Origin: a virus
Direction: 5' to 3' (one strand)
DNA: 39,683 nt
IMG/VR virus record: IMGVR_UViG_3300012964_000024
Span: 1 to 39,683 of that record
Shown: piece by piece, positions 18,979 through 27,885 of the stretch
Numbering within the stretch: the stretch's first letter is position 1
How the letters are laid out: each line of letters begins with the position of its first letter
The notes under the pieces: generated by a model
What the model saw: only the letters and a program-made list of their open reading frames with translations
Database searches by the model: none
Told to the model about the DNA's origin: nothing
Program-made: the position numbers and the translations under genes

Positions 18979-20413
18979 GAAGATTGCTTCATTTGTAAAA
19001 CTCTTTCTTCTTCATAGATTTGATTCTCCTGTGGAAACTCCTGCATTTCATAGAGAAATGTGGGAGATTGCTACATCTGGATCACGCCGTATAGCTTTTG
19101 CGGCTCCACGAGCACATGCTAAAAGTACTGCTATTACTTTAGCATTGACTTTATTCTTATTCTTATTTCGTATTCGTAGATATGGATTTATAGTTTCAGA
19201 TACAGAAGCTCAGGCTTCTCAGTTCCTTGGTGACATCAAATCAGAGTTAATTGAGAACCAAGAACTAAAAGAAACCTTTGGCATCAAACGTATTATTAAA
19301 GATGCCATCACAGATATTATTGTGGAGTGTAATGATGGTTATCAGTTTCGCATTCAGGCGCTCGGTGCGGAACAGAAAGTCCGTGGAAGAAAGTGGAAGA
19401 ACTACCGTCCAGATTTTGTGGTTTGCGATGATCTGGAGAATGACGAGATGGTGGAAAGTGAAACTCGTCGTGAGAAGTTTCGTAATTGGTTCTTCAAAGC
19501 ATTAGTTCCAGCCTTATCTAAACATGGGCAGATAGTAGTTGTAGGCACTATTCTTCATATGGATTCAGTATTAATGCGTCTATTAAAGAATAAGACTTGG
19601 ACTACTAAGTTATATAAAGCCCATCACGGGTTTGATGATTTTTCTGATCTTCTTTGGCCTTCTCAGTGGACGGAAGAAGACTTAAAAGAGAAGAGACAAG
19701 AATTTATTGATGATGGATATCCTGAAGGTTATTCTCAGGAATATCTTAATGATCCTTTATCCCATAGTGAGGCTTTCTTTAAGCATGAAGACTTTCTTGC
19801 TATAGAAGATGAAATGTGGGATTTACCTGTAACTAACTATGCTGCGGTTGACTTTGCTATCTCTGATGCAGATAAATCAGCATATACAGTAATAGCAGTA
19901 GGGGGAATGGATTCCTTTGGCAGACTTCAACTTCGCAAGATTGTTCGTATGCGAGGAGACGGTAATGAAATTCTCGATGCAATCTTTGAAGTACAAAAGA
20001 TTTGGAATATCGAGATGTGGAAAATGGAACAAGGACAGATTAAGCAGACTCTTCAAAGTGAAATGTATCTGCGAATGAATAAGACTGGAGTTTTTTTAAA
20101 TATCAGTTCTGGAGTTCCTACTAAAGATAAGCGTTCTCGTGCTAGAGCTATTCAGGCACGCATGAGGGCTGGTGGTGTATACTTTGACAAAGATGCAGAA
20201 TGGTATTCTACTTTTGAAGAAGAAATGCTCCAGTTTCCAAAAGGACAATATAAAGATCAGGTAGATGCTTTTGCATGGCTTGGTATTTGTATAAATGAAT
20301 TACATGAAGGACCAACTCTTGACGATGCAGAAGAGGATGAGTATTGGCAGGAGATGGAGCAGTATAGAAATGAGTCTATGTATATGGACCGTAATAGTGT
20401 AACTGGTTATTAA
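18965..20413 (+). CDS. Terminase large subunit
   Basis: The protein has 482 residues. The ATPase domain has a Walker A variant APRAHAKST (47-55), where the usual Gly residues are Ala, and Walker B FVVCDDLEND (151-160). VVVGTILHMDS (190-201) is in the motif III/C position. The RNase H-like nuclease domain has NYAAVDFAISDADKSAY, with a candidate metal-binding Asp at 296, and DQVDAFAWLGI near the C-terminus. It drives DNA packaging through the portal and cuts the DNA. The start overlaps the tiny membrane gene. Confidence 0.92.
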   Translation: MKTSKKIASFVKLFLLHRFDSPVETPAFHREMWEIATSGSRRIAFAAPRAHAKSTAITLALTLFLFLFRIRRYGFIVSDTEAQASQFLGDIKSELIENQELKETFGIKRIIKDAITDIIVECNDGYQFRIQALGAEQKVRGRKWKNYRPDFVVCDDLENDEMVESETRREKFRNWFFKALVPALSKHGQIVVVGTILHMDSVLMRLLKNKTWTTKLYKAHHGFDDFSDLLWPSQWTEEDLKEKRQEFIDDGYPEGYSQEYLNDPLSHSEAFFKHEDFLAIEDEMWDLPVTNYAAVDFAISDADKSAYTVIAVGGMDSFGRLQLRKIVRMRGDGNEILDAIFEVQKIWNIEMWKMEQGQIKQTLQSEMYLRMNKTGVFLNISSGVPTKDKRSRARAIQARMRAGGVYFDKDAEWYSTFEEEMLQFPKGQYKDQVDAFAWLGICINELHEGPTLDDAEEDEYWQEMEQYRNESMYMDRNSVTGY

Positions 20414-20425
20414 TAGGAGATGTAA

Positions 20426-20713
20426 ATGATTAGTGCAATGCTTACCCAGATTGATCCGGTAGCAGTTGGTAGTGGAGTTGTTGCCTTTGTGGTAGGCTAT
20501 TTTACTAAGAAAGTTATGCCTGCTGTTGTTGCACGTGTTAAGTCAGCTGTATCTGTGACCAAGGCAGAACTTGCTACGGACATAGCTATGATGAAGAAAG
20601 AAGTTGATGCTATTCATAAAAGTCATACTGAACTCAAAGCAAAGGTGAATGCTGCCATTACTGATATTGATCCAAAGAAGGACGGGGCTCCCAAGACCGA
20701 TGGCAAAGCCTAA
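20426..20713 (+). CDS. Membrane-anchored coiled-coil protein, 95 residues
   Basis: The ATG at 20426 follows AGGAG. It has one N-terminal hydrophobic segment (VAVGSGVVAFVVGYF) and then a basic and coiled-coil region (KAELATDIAMMKKEVDAIHK). It looks like a small inner-membrane protein with a cytoplasmic or periplasmic helix. It could be a holin-like or spanin-like element, but its place between terminase and portal gives no clear role. Overlaps the next gene by 14 bases. Confidence 0.6.
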   Translation: MISAMLTQIDPVAVGSGVVAFVVGYFTKKVMPAVVARVKSAVSVTKAELATDIAMMKKEVDAIHKSHTELKAKVNAAITDIDPKKDGAPKTDGKA

Positions 20714-20864
20714 ACTTGGTTCTGGTGGAAGATTCAAAGCACTAAAATCTAAACTTGCCAAAAAGGGAGCGAAAAGTCCTGGAGGTCTTGCAGCTTATAT
20801 TGGTCGCAAGAAATATGGCAAAAAGAAAATGGCATCTATGGCAGCTAAAGGCCGAAAAAAATAA
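20700..20864 (+). CDS. Very basic 54-residue protein
   Basis: The start is MAKPKLGSGGRFKALKSKLA at 20700; an upstream frame extension is not needed. Roughly a third of its residues are Lys or Arg, with GLAAYIGRKKYGKKKMA in the middle. Such short basic proteins occur beside portal genes in many phages and probably bind DNA or are packaged in the capsid. It ends directly at the portal ATG. Confidence 0.65.
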   Translation: MAKPKLGSGGRFKALKSKLAKKGAKSPGGLAAYIGRKKYGKKKMASMAAKGRKK

Positions 20865-22877
20865 ATGGCTTACAATAACGAAGATATGGATGAAGGCTAT
20901 GATGAGATGGAGGAAGAGGAATCAACTCTTCCTCCTCTTGAGGAGTTAGTCGCTCATCCTAATATTGCTCAACTGCTTGATGACGAAGACCTGCAAGAGA
21001 TAGGCAAGAAGGTCGTGGATGGCTATAATGACGATGAAATGAGTCGTCAGCAATGGCTTATCAAGTATAAAGAAGGAATGGAGATTGCTCTTCAGGTTCC
21101 TAAAGATCGTACTTGGCCATGGCCTAAGGCATCCAATGTCAAATTTCCTTTAATGACTATTGCCTGTCTTCAGTTTCATGCTCGCGCATATCCTTCTCTT
21201 ATTCCTACTGACGGCGTAGTTTCAGTAAAGACTGTAGGTAAAGACCCTTCAGGCATAAAAGCACAGATGGCGGATCGTGTGCAAACGCATATGAATTATC
21301 AGGTCATGGAGCAAATGGAAGACTGGGATGAGGAAATGGACCGCCTTCTCATTACTCTTCCTATTACTGGCACTGAGTTTAAAAAGACATACTACGACTC
21401 TGAGTTAAAGCGCAATGTGTCTGAGCATGTATTTGCAAAAGACCTAGTGATTAATTATTATGCGAAAGATTTAGAGTCTGCTGTTCGTAAAACTCATATA
21501 CTTGAGATGGATCATAACCTTCTTGAAGAGAAAGAAAGAGCTGGATTATTCCTTGAGTGTGATTATCTAGGTACTGCTGTTGCTCGTGATGATGAGACTA
21601 CTAGACTAATCAAGGATAGTAAAGGTCTTCAAGAACCCAAAGATGATGAAGATACTCCTAGAACCATTCTTGAGTGTCATTGTTTTTATGATTTGGATTG
21701 TGATGGTTATGAAGAGCCGTATATTATTACTGTAGATAAAGAGACTCAACAGGTTCTTCGTATTGTTGCACGTTTTACTAAAGAGAGTATTCATAAAAAT
21801 GGAGATGAAATCGTCAAGATCACGCCAGATGAGTACTTCACTAGGTATCTCTTTATACCTAGTCCTGATGGCGGGTTTTATGGTTTGGGGTTTATACATA
21901 TCGTTGGCTCATTAAATAAAGCTGTCGATACGATTATCAACCAGTTAATTGATGCAGGCACTCTTTCCAATCTTCAATCCGGCTTTCTGTCTCGCTCGTT
22001 TAGGCAACGTAGTGGTAACATGCAGTTTCAACCGGGTGAATGGAAAGTAGTTAATGCTACTGGACAAGACTTAGGACAGGGGATATATCCTTTGCCTGTC
22101 CGCGAACCATCTGCGGTCTTGTTCAGTTTACTCGGAATGCTTATTGAAGTAGGCCAGCGAGTAACTAATACTACTGATATGATGGTAGGAGAAAATCCCG
22201 GACAAAACCAGAAGGCTACTACTACTCAGGCAGTAATGGAATCCGGGATGAAAGTCTTTACTGCTGTTTATAAACGAGTTCGTAGGGCATTAAGTAAAGA
22301 ATTTCTAAAACTTTACAAGTTAAATGGGCGATTCTTTGATAAAAAAGAATATGCTGATCTGCTTGGAATTCCTGATACTGCACCTACAGCAGAACAAGAT
22401 TATGATAATGACTACAAGGTGGGTAATCTTATTCGGATAATGCCATCAGCCGACCCTAATGCATCAACTTCTGTACAAAAGATGCAGAAGGCCCAAATGC
22501 TTCTCCAGTTAATTCCTTTAGGATTAGATAAGACAGTGGTCTTGAAACGTATTCTACAGGCTGCTGAGATTGATAATATTGATGAATTTAAGTTAGATCA
22601 GCAGCAACAGCAGGCTGGTCCTCCTCCTGATCCTAAGATTATGCTGGAAGCACAGAAACTTCAATTGGATGCTCAAAAACAGCAACATGATATAGGCATT
22701 GAAGATCGTGAACAGCTTCGTAAAGAAACTGAAACTGATCTCAAGGCTAGAAAGATTGGAGTTGATGCCCATGTTCGTATGACTGACTCAGCTAATCGTA
22801 CTGCTGCCTCAGTAGTAGCAACAGCCAATAAGACGCAGCAAGCTGCGGCTGGAGGCCCGAGTGGCTCTACCAAGTAA
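20865..22877 (+). CDS. Portal protein, P22-type
   Basis: The protein has 670 residues, slightly shorter than P22 gp1. The acidic N-terminus is followed by a typical portal core: YKEGMEIALQVPKDRTWPWP, PLMTIACLQFHARAYPSLIP, then NQLIDAGTLSNLQSGFLSRS and NTTDMMVGENPGQNQKATTT (wing/crown region). A helical Gln-rich C-terminus (QQQQQAGPPPDPKIMLEAQK) should form the barrel. It forms the dodecameric DNA channel at one capsid vertex. The next gene begins inside its last codons. Confidence 0.9.
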   Translation: MAYNNEDMDEGYDEMEEEESTLPPLEELVAHPNIAQLLDDEDLQEIGKKVVDGYNDDEMSRQQWLIKYKEGMEIALQVPKDRTWPWPKASNVKFPLMTIACLQFHARAYPSLIPTDGVVSVKTVGKDPSGIKAQMADRVQTHMNYQVMEQMEDWDEEMDRLLITLPITGTEFKKTYYDSELKRNVSEHVFAKDLVINYYAKDLESAVRKTHILEMDHNLLEEKERAGLFLECDYLGTAVARDDETTRLIKDSKGLQEPKDDEDTPRTILECHCFYDLDCDGYEEPYIITVDKETQQVLRIVARFTKESIHKNGDEIVKITPDEYFTRYLFIPSPDGGFYGLGFIHIVGSLNKAVDTIINQLIDAGTLSNLQSGFLSRSFRQRSGNMQFQPGEWKVVNATGQDLGQGIYPLPVREPSAVLFSLLGMLIEVGQRVTNTTDMMVGENPGQNQKATTTQAVMESGMKVFTAVYKRVRRALSKEFLKLYKLNGRFFDKKEYADLLGIPDTAPTAEQDYDNDYKVGNLIRIMPSADPNASTSVQKMQKAQMLLQLIPLGLDKTVVLKRILQAAEIDNIDEFKLDQQQQQAGPPPDPKIMLEAQKLQLDAQKQQHDIGIEDREQLRKETETDLKARKIGVDAHVRMTDSANRTAASVVATANKTQQAAAGGPSGSTK

Positions 22878-23103
22878 AGAAGAATTTGAAGAATGGAAAA
22901 ATCATTTTTATACTAAACAGTTTTTTAAGTTTTTAATCAGAGAAGCAAAAGCACATAGAGAGTTAGCCGGAAATGCCGGCTGTTTAAAAGACTCCTTTAT
23001 TAATTCGGGAGAAGAGTATGTAAAGATGATGCATAGAGCTATGATATACGAATTGATTCCAGATGTGGAATATGAAGATGTGTTTCCAGAAGAGGATAAA
23101 TAA
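22861..23103 (+). CDS. Hypothetical protein, 80 residues
   Basis: It starts at a GTG at 22861, supported by GGAGG 5 bases upstream inside the portal gene. The product begins ALPSKEEFEEWKNHFYTKQF after the initiator and is helical and acidic, ending EYEDVFPEEDK. Its stop overlaps the GroES-like start. Short helical proteins at this position are common in podoviruses; function unknown. Confidence 0.65.
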   Translation: MALPSKEEFEEWKNHFYTKQFFKFLIREAKAHRELAGNAGCLKDSFINSGEEYVKMMHRAMIYELIPDVEYEDVFPEEDK

Positions 23104-23432
23104 TGAAAGTTCAACCAGCGGGATACCGTGTATTGGTTAAACCAGATGCAGTTGAAGAGAAGAGTAAGGGCGGAATTATTATTGCAGATGCTAATACTAA
23201 GCGTAAAGAGCAGTCTGCACAGGTAATAGGAACGGTCCTTGCTATTGGAGCCGATTGTTGGGATAAGTTCTCATCGGCATGGGCAAAGGTAGGAGATAGA
23301 GTTCTATATCAACGATACTCTGGTATGTATATTCCGGACGGGAATGGTGGGTTTCGTACTGATATGCTCTTGTTGCAGGACTTAGATATCACAGCAGTAG
23401 TGACTGAGGAAGATAACAATGCCAGTAATTAA
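23103..23432 (+). CDS. GroES-like co-chaperonin
   Basis: The protein has 109 residues. It starts VQPAGYRVLVKPDAVEEKSK, has GGIIIADANTKRKEQSAQVI at the mobile-loop position, then GTVLAIGADCWD and AKVGDRVLYQRYSG, all standard Cpn10 landmarks. It probably replaces host GroES on GroEL to fold the capsid protein, as T4 gp31 does. Its place between portal and scaffold/capsid genes supports that. It is about 10 residues longer than bacterial GroES, with an acidic tail. Confidence 0.9.
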   Translation: MKVQPAGYRVLVKPDAVEEKSKGGIIIADANTKRKEQSAQVIGTVLAIGADCWDKFSSAWAKVGDRVLYQRYSGMYIPDGNGGFRTDMLLLQDLDITAVVTEEDNNASN

Positions 23433-24288
23433 ACTTACTGAAGAGCCTGAAACTAAGGCTACTGAAGTAGAGGAAAAAGAAAATAATGAAGATTCCCAAA
23501 GCGAAACACATGATGAAAGCTTTGAAGAAACAGAGGAGTCTGTCGCTAGATCGAAGGGCTGGGTTCCCAAGGAAGAATACAAAGGCAACAAGGAAGAGTG
23601 GATTGATGCGAAGGAATTTGTCGCACGAGGTCCGCTCTATGATGCCATCCACCAAGCCAACCGTAAAATCAAGAAGCTCACTGAGACCGTGGAATCCTTT
23701 AAAGAACACTATTCCAAAGTAGAGAATACTGCTAAGCAGAAAGCTATTGAACAGCTTCGTGCAGAACTAAAAGCAGCTTCGGAAGATCGTGATATTGAAC
23801 GTGCTTTGGAAGTAAAGGATAAGATTACTGAATTAACACAAGAAGTAAAAACAGAAGCAAAAGAATCTGACAATGTTGTAGCTCCTGAATTTGAAACTTG
23901 GGTAGAAAAAAATCAGTGGTATGAAACTGATAAAGTTCTTAGACATGCTGCTAATGGTATTGGCTTTGAACTTCAAAAAGAACATCCTGATTGGTCTCCT
24001 AAGAAAATTTATACAGAAGTTGAGAGTCAGATAAAAGAAGCTTTTCCTCAGAAGTTTAATCAGGAACCAGAACGAAAAATGACTACCTCAGTTACTACTA
24101 GTACTAAGCGTACTACTCCTACTAAGAAAGGCAGTAAGACTCCTTCTGCTAAACAGTTACCAGATGATGCTAAAGTAAATTATCGTCGTCTTGTTAAATC
24201 AGATCGTAACCCTAGCGGGCTTTTAACCCATGAGCAGTTTATGAAAGACTATCTTGCCACAGGTGGCACCTTAATCGAGGAAGAATAA
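23419..24288 (+). CDS. Probable scaffolding protein
   Basis: The protein has 289 residues. It has a very acidic, probably disordered N-terminus (EEPETKATEVEEKENNEDSQ). SKGWVPKEEYKGNKEEWIDA and a coiled-coil centre follow (KIKKLTETVESFKEHYSKVE, RAELKAASEDRDIERALEVK). The C-terminus is basic with a Thr/Lys-rich linker (TTSTKRTTPTKKGSKTPSAK). Position just before the capsid genes, the coiled coil and the basic tail fit a prohead scaffold. The upstream serine protease could degrade it; that is speculative. Confidence 0.75.
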   Translation: MPVIKLTEEPETKATEVEEKENNEDSQSETHDESFEETEESVARSKGWVPKEEYKGNKEEWIDAKEFVARGPLYDAIHQANRKIKKLTETVESFKEHYSKVENTAKQKAIEQLRAELKAASEDRDIERALEVKDKITELTQEVKTEAKESDNVVAPEFETWVEKNQWYETDKVLRHAANGIGFELQKEHPDWSPKKIYTEVESQIKEAFPQKFNQEPERKMTTSVTTSTKRTTPTKKGSKTPSAKQLPDDAKVNYRRLVKSDRNPSGLLTHEQFMKDYLATGGTLIEEE

Positions 24289-24735
24289 ATGTCTAACGAT
24301 AGAGTTCGAGAATCACGAGATCAGCAGCTTGCTGCTACACACCCACAGAGGGTTCCATTGCGCGATCAGATGCGAAACAAACTCACGGTTCCTAATCGTG
24401 ATCCTAACTATGAGTACTATATTGCCAATGATGATGGCGATAATATTGCTCGCCTAAAGAGGGCTGGGTGGGAGATTGCACCTGAAACGATTGGCTTTGG
24501 TGATACTAATGAAAATACTTCACTTGGTTCTGGTTCGAGAGTCTCCGTGGGTGGAGGCGTGACCGGTGTCCTGCTTAGGATTCGTAAGGAATTTTATCAG
24601 GAAGATCGGGCGGCAGAAGAAGCCGAACGGGTTCGTCTTGAACGAACTATGTTAAGTAATAAAAACAGGAATGATGGACTTGAAGGAGAAATTGAAGTTG
24701 AAGTCAGACGTGGGCGTAAGCCTCGTACTGGTTAA
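24289..24735 (+). CDS. Hypothetical head-region protein, 148 residues
   Basis: It starts one base after the scaffold stop. RVPLRDQMRNKLTVPNRDPN is followed by YYIANDDGDNIARLKRAGWE, then a Gly-rich segment (GDTNENTSLGSGSRVSVGGG) and a charged helical C-terminus (EEAERVRLERTMLSNKNRND). The segment NRDPNYEYYIAN...RAGWE recurs in many phage proteins next to capsid genes. Function unknown; possibly capsid-associated. Confidence 0.65.
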   Translation: MSNDRVRESRDQQLAATHPQRVPLRDQMRNKLTVPNRDPNYEYYIANDDGDNIARLKRAGWEIAPETIGFGDTNENTSLGSGSRVSVGGGVTGVLLRIRKEFYQEDRAAEEAERVRLERTMLSNKNRNDGLEGEIEVEVRRGRKPRTG

Positions 24736-24773
24736 GAGCACTTCAGTCTCAGAGTTCCTAAAGGAAATTTGTA

Positions 24774-25364
24774 ATGGCTAATACGAGTCGTATTCGTGGT
24801 CTTGTCCCGGTAGGGACTCTGAGCGGATCGCCTTGGGCCAGTCATGTGCGTATGTACGCTGTGGCTGCTGCCAATCCTACTGCGATTTTTCGTGGTGATG
24901 CAGTTAAGTTAGTTCCCTCTGATACTGCTGGTACTTGGGGTGCAGAGACGATGCCTGCTGTTCGGGCTGCCGCTGCTGGTGATGCTCTGTTAGGTGTTTG
25001 CGTTGGTCCGTTAGTTAATCGTGCAATTAGTCAGACGGAAGCCCCGGGATATCTCCCAGCTTCTACTGCTGGTTTCATTTTGGTTGCTATCGGAACTGAT
25101 GTTCTGTATGAAGTCCAAGACGATGCTTCGGCTACTATTGGTACTACCCACTTTGGCAATGTTGGTAATCTTGTTGCTGGTGCTGGTAGTGCTACTACTG
25201 GCGTGTCGGCCTATACTTTGAATGCTACTGATACCAATGCTAATACCAGTGGTCATCAGATGCTCTTAGTAAGTGCTGGTGCGAAGATTGATAATGATCC
25301 TACTGCAGTTTCAGCTAAGTGGATTGTTCGCATCAACAATAGCCAGATCAAGCTTGGTCAGTAA
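24774..25364 (+). CDS. Probable capsid decoration / head protein
   Basis: The protein has 196 residues, begins MANTSRIRGLVPVGTLSGSP and is rich in Ala, Gly, Thr and Val with a beta-strand pattern (PTAIFRGDAVKLVPSD, ALLGVCVGPLVNRAIS). It ends SAKWIVRINNSQIKLGQ. It sits directly before the major capsid gene and has less AT-biased codons, as highly expressed virion genes do here. It follows the TTCCTAAAGGAA hairpin that contains its ribosome site. A decoration role is inferred from position and composition. Confidence 0.7.
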   Translation: MANTSRIRGLVPVGTLSGSPWASHVRMYAVAAANPTAIFRGDAVKLVPSDTAGTWGAETMPAVRAAAAGDALLGVCVGPLVNRAISQTEAPGYLPASTAGFILVAIGTDVLYEVQDDASATIGTTHFGNVGNLVAGAGSATTGVSAYTLNATDTNANTSGHQMLLVSAGAKIDNDPTAVSAKWIVRINNSQIKLGQ

Positions 25365-25380
25365 TAAAGGAGATTAACAA

Positions 25381-26286
25381 ATGATTATTAATCGTGGTGC
25401 ATTTGGTAAGTCTCTCTGGCCCGGCATTAACGCTTGGTATGGTGAGGCTTACGCGGAGTATCCGGAAGAATGGAGTGCCCTCTTTGAACACGATACGTCT
25501 GACAAGGCGTTCGAGGAAGAAGTTGGTTACTCTGGCTTTGGGCTTGCTAGTCAGATTAATGAAGGTGAACCAGTTATTTATGATGATGCTATGCAGGGGT
25601 TTGTTACCCGGTATAACCACATCAAGTATGGTCTTGGCTTCGTTATCACTAGCGAAATGATTGATGATGATCAGTACATGATCGTTGCCAAGAAACGTGC
25701 TAAGGCTCTTGCTTTTAGTATGCGTCAGACCAAGGAAGTGATTGGTGCTAATGTATATAATCGTGCTTTTACCTCTGGCTATAATGGTGGTGATGGTACG
25801 ATCCTCATTAATGCTTCGCATCCTAATGTGGCTGGTGGTACTTGGTCTAATCAGTTGGCTACTGCGTCCGATCTTTCTGAGGCTGCTCTTGAGCAGGCTG
25901 TAATTGATCTGATGCTGTTTACCAATGATCGTGGACTACGTATCTCGGTACATCCTAAGAAACTCGTTATTCCCCCGCAGCTTGTGTTTGAAGCACAGCG
26001 CATCCTTAAGTCTCCGATGCGTACTGCGACGGCGAATAATGATATTAATGCTCTGAAGAGTCAGGGGTATTTTGAAGAGATTGTGGTTAACCATTATCTA
26101 ACTAATGCTACTGCTTGGTTTGTTCAGACGGATGTTCCTGATGGTATGAAGTACTTTGAACGTAAGGCAGATGAGTTTAAGGATGATTCGGACTTTGACT
26201 CTGATAACCTGAAGTATAAAGCTACTGCACGCTATAGCTTTGGTTGGACCGATCCGCGCGGCATTTATGGTTCGGCTGGTGTGTAA
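25381..26286 (+). CDS. Major capsid protein, Mu gpT-like
   Basis: The protein has 301 residues. MIINRGAFGKSLWPGINAWY is followed by EYPEEWSALFEHDTSDKAFE, RYNHIKYGLGFVITSEMIDD and AKKRAKALAFSMRQTKEVIG. The C-terminal part has LTNATAWFVQTDVPDGMKYF and ends FGWTDPRGIYGSAGV. The order matches Mu-type major head subunit proteins with an HK97-like fold. AGGAG precedes the ATG. Two hairpins follow the stop, as expected for a gene that needs high expression. Confidence 0.88.
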   Translation: MIINRGAFGKSLWPGINAWYGEAYAEYPEEWSALFEHDTSDKAFEEEVGYSGFGLASQINEGEPVIYDDAMQGFVTRYNHIKYGLGFVITSEMIDDDQYMIVAKKRAKALAFSMRQTKEVIGANVYNRAFTSGYNGGDGTILINASHPNVAGGTWSNQLATASDLSEAALEQAVIDLMLFTNDRGLRISVHPKKLVIPPQLVFEAQRILKSPMRTATANNDINALKSQGYFEEIVVNHYLTNATAWFVQTDVPDGMKYFERKADEFKDDSDFDSDNLKYKATARYSFGWTDPRGIYGSAGV

Positions 26287-26345
26287 TTAGAAGTTAAAAC
26301 CTTCTAATGTTTTAAACTGGAAGGGGTGGTGTAAAAAGCCACCCC
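26286..26345 (+). terminator. Tandem hairpins after the capsid gene
   Basis: First hairpin: ATTAGAAG/CTTCTAAT (26286-26308), 7-base loop, followed by GTTTT. Second: GGGGTGG/CCACCCC (26323-26345), 9-base loop, no T-run. They probably act as a partial terminator and an RNA-stability hairpin, raising capsid mRNA relative to downstream genes. Confidence 0.6.
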
Positions 26346-26374
26346 AACCTTATCTAAATAATAAGGAATGAACA

Positions 26375-26986
26375 ATGGCAACTTATCCTACTCGTCCGGA
26401 CCTTCTGGTACTTAAGTCTCAGAATCCGACTACTGGCAAGAAATTCAGCCTGATCTTTGATGATCTTGGCTCTCAGATTTTTATTCCCCCGAGTGAGTTT
26501 ATGTATATTGGTGGCACTTGGACTGCCACTCGCGCTGCTCAGGGTGATGTGTATATGGCAAAAACTGCTGCGGCAAATACTACTTATCTGGTCGCATCTC
26601 TGCGTAGTCTTTATAAGACTACTATGCAAAACAATGCAATGTATAATCCTACGCAGGTTGCAGACCGTGGTGCGAAGATTAAGTCCGTAGATATAGTTTA
26701 TAGTATTGGTACTCTAGCCCTTACTTCTCAAGCTGCTACCTTCAATAAAGTAGCATATGCAAATAATGTGGCTAATGCTGTTACAGCCCATGGCGGGTCT
26801 GTGACAGGAACTCTTGCTACGGCAACTCAGGCTAATCCCTATGTCTCTACTCTGACTCTTGGTACTCAGGGATTTGATATGACCTCAGATGCAGATATTC
26901 GTATTGAAATCGCAGTTGTTGCTCAGGCTACTTCAGTCTATAACTTCTATGGAATGTTTGTTAATCTAGATCAGAACAGTCTGTAA
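26375..26986 (+). CDS. Virion structural protein, 203 residues
   Basis: It starts at an ATG at 26375 after the intercistronic hairpins. It begins MATYPTRPDLLVLKSQNPTT and contains YIGGTWTATRAAQGDVYMAK. The remainder is Ala/Thr/Val-rich with a beta pattern and ends FYGMFVNLDQNSL. Its composition resembles the decoration-type protein before the capsid gene. It is probably a second head or neck component; family not named. Confidence 0.62.
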   Translation: MATYPTRPDLLVLKSQNPTTGKKFSLIFDDLGSQIFIPPSEFMYIGGTWTATRAAQGDVYMAKTAAANTTYLVASLRSLYKTTMQNNAMYNPTQVADRGAKIKSVDIVYSIGTLALTSQAATFNKVAYANNVANAVTAHGGSVTGTLATATQANPYVSTLTLGTQGFDMTSDADIRIEIAVVAQATSVYNFYGMFVNLDQNSL

Positions 26987-26996
26987 GGAGTAGTCT

Positions 26997-27392
26997 ATGG
27001 CTAATACTGTAACCGTAACTACAATCCAGAATTCACAAAAGTTTGCTATCTTGCATTTATATATTGCAGGAGATGGTACTGGAGAAGTTACTAACTCTAC
27101 GGTGTATAATTTTTCTACAGATACATATGCTCCTTCGGCAGCTAAGAGTTTATGGATAGAGCAAATCTGGGCTGCTACAGATGCATTTAGTGTAAGTGTG
27201 ATATGGGATGGAGCTACTCCATTTCAGGCATGGGGGCAGGGAAATAACTTTACTACTCATGCCGCCGATTTCTCTAATTTTGGAGGTATTCCAAATAAGG
27301 CAACTACTCCTAATGGTAATCTTACTGTAACCACTACAGGATTGGGTGCTGGTGAACATCTATTTATGATAGTAAAGATTCGTAAGTCATAA
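26997..27392 (+). CDS. Virion-associated protein, 131 residues
   Basis: It begins MANTVTVTTIQNSQKFAILH and has VYNFSTDTYAPSAAKSLWIE and WDGATPFQAWGQGNNF: a small all-beta protein. Similar short beta proteins precede the gp4-like head-completion gene in many podovirus gene clusters. Its stop overlaps the next ATG (TAATG). Probably structural; exact role unknown. Confidence 0.6.
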   Translation: MANTVTVTTIQNSQKFAILHLYIAGDGTGEVTNSTVYNFSTDTYAPSAAKSLWIEQIWAATDAFSVSVIWDGATPFQAWGQGNNFTTHAADFSNFGGIPNKATTPNGNLTVTTTGLGAGEHLFMIVKIRKS

Positions 27393-27883
27393 TGAAAAAA
27401 ACTTTCGCACGACCGTATGATTGGAATGTGATCTGCATGATTTGCAGAGAACGTATCAAGGCATCTGAATCTGTGCGTAGATGGGATGGACTTATTGTAG
27501 GAGCTAATCATGCGGGCTGTTTTGAGTATCGTAGCCCGCTTGATATGCCTGCTCCTCCATTAAGAGACCAACGTCCCTTGCCCTTTACCAGTCCTAGAGC
27601 AGCAGATACGCATACTCTACAAGGATCAAGTTCTACTATTTCAGTAGGAGTATCTCCATTTACATATACTATTGGTAGTTCTCCTGAACAAATAACATTT
27701 ACAGGAACAATTACGCAAATGACAGTTAATGGACAAGTAGTGCCTTCTCCTACTGCTGCCGGTGATGACCAATCAAAAGTGCAATATGCACCAAATACTG
27801 TACTAGTTATAACTTATACCGGAACACTTTCAATGAACACTATAGTAATTACAGGACATAGTAATACTAGTGCGAGTCTATAA
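27392..27883 (+). CDS. Treble-clef-type zinc finger fused to beta domain
   Basis: The protein has 163 residues. The N-terminal part has CMICRERIKASESVRRWDGL followed by HAGCFEYRSP, a C-x2-C plus H-x2-C pattern seen in a common small phage protein next to head-tail genes (usually with RP near the end, here RDQRPLPFTSPR). Residues about 75-163 form an added Thr/Ser-rich beta domain (SVGVSPFTYTIGSSPEQITF). The addition suggests a virion-exposed or decoration function. Inference from composition. Confidence 0.62.
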   Translation: MKKTFARPYDWNVICMICRERIKASESVRRWDGLIVGANHAGCFEYRSPLDMPAPPLRDQRPLPFTSPRAADTHTLQGSSSTISVGVSPFTYTIGSSPEQITFTGTITQMTVNGQVVPSPTAAGDDQSKVQYAPNTVLVITYTGTLSMNTIVITGHSNTSASL

Positions 27884-27885
27884 TA

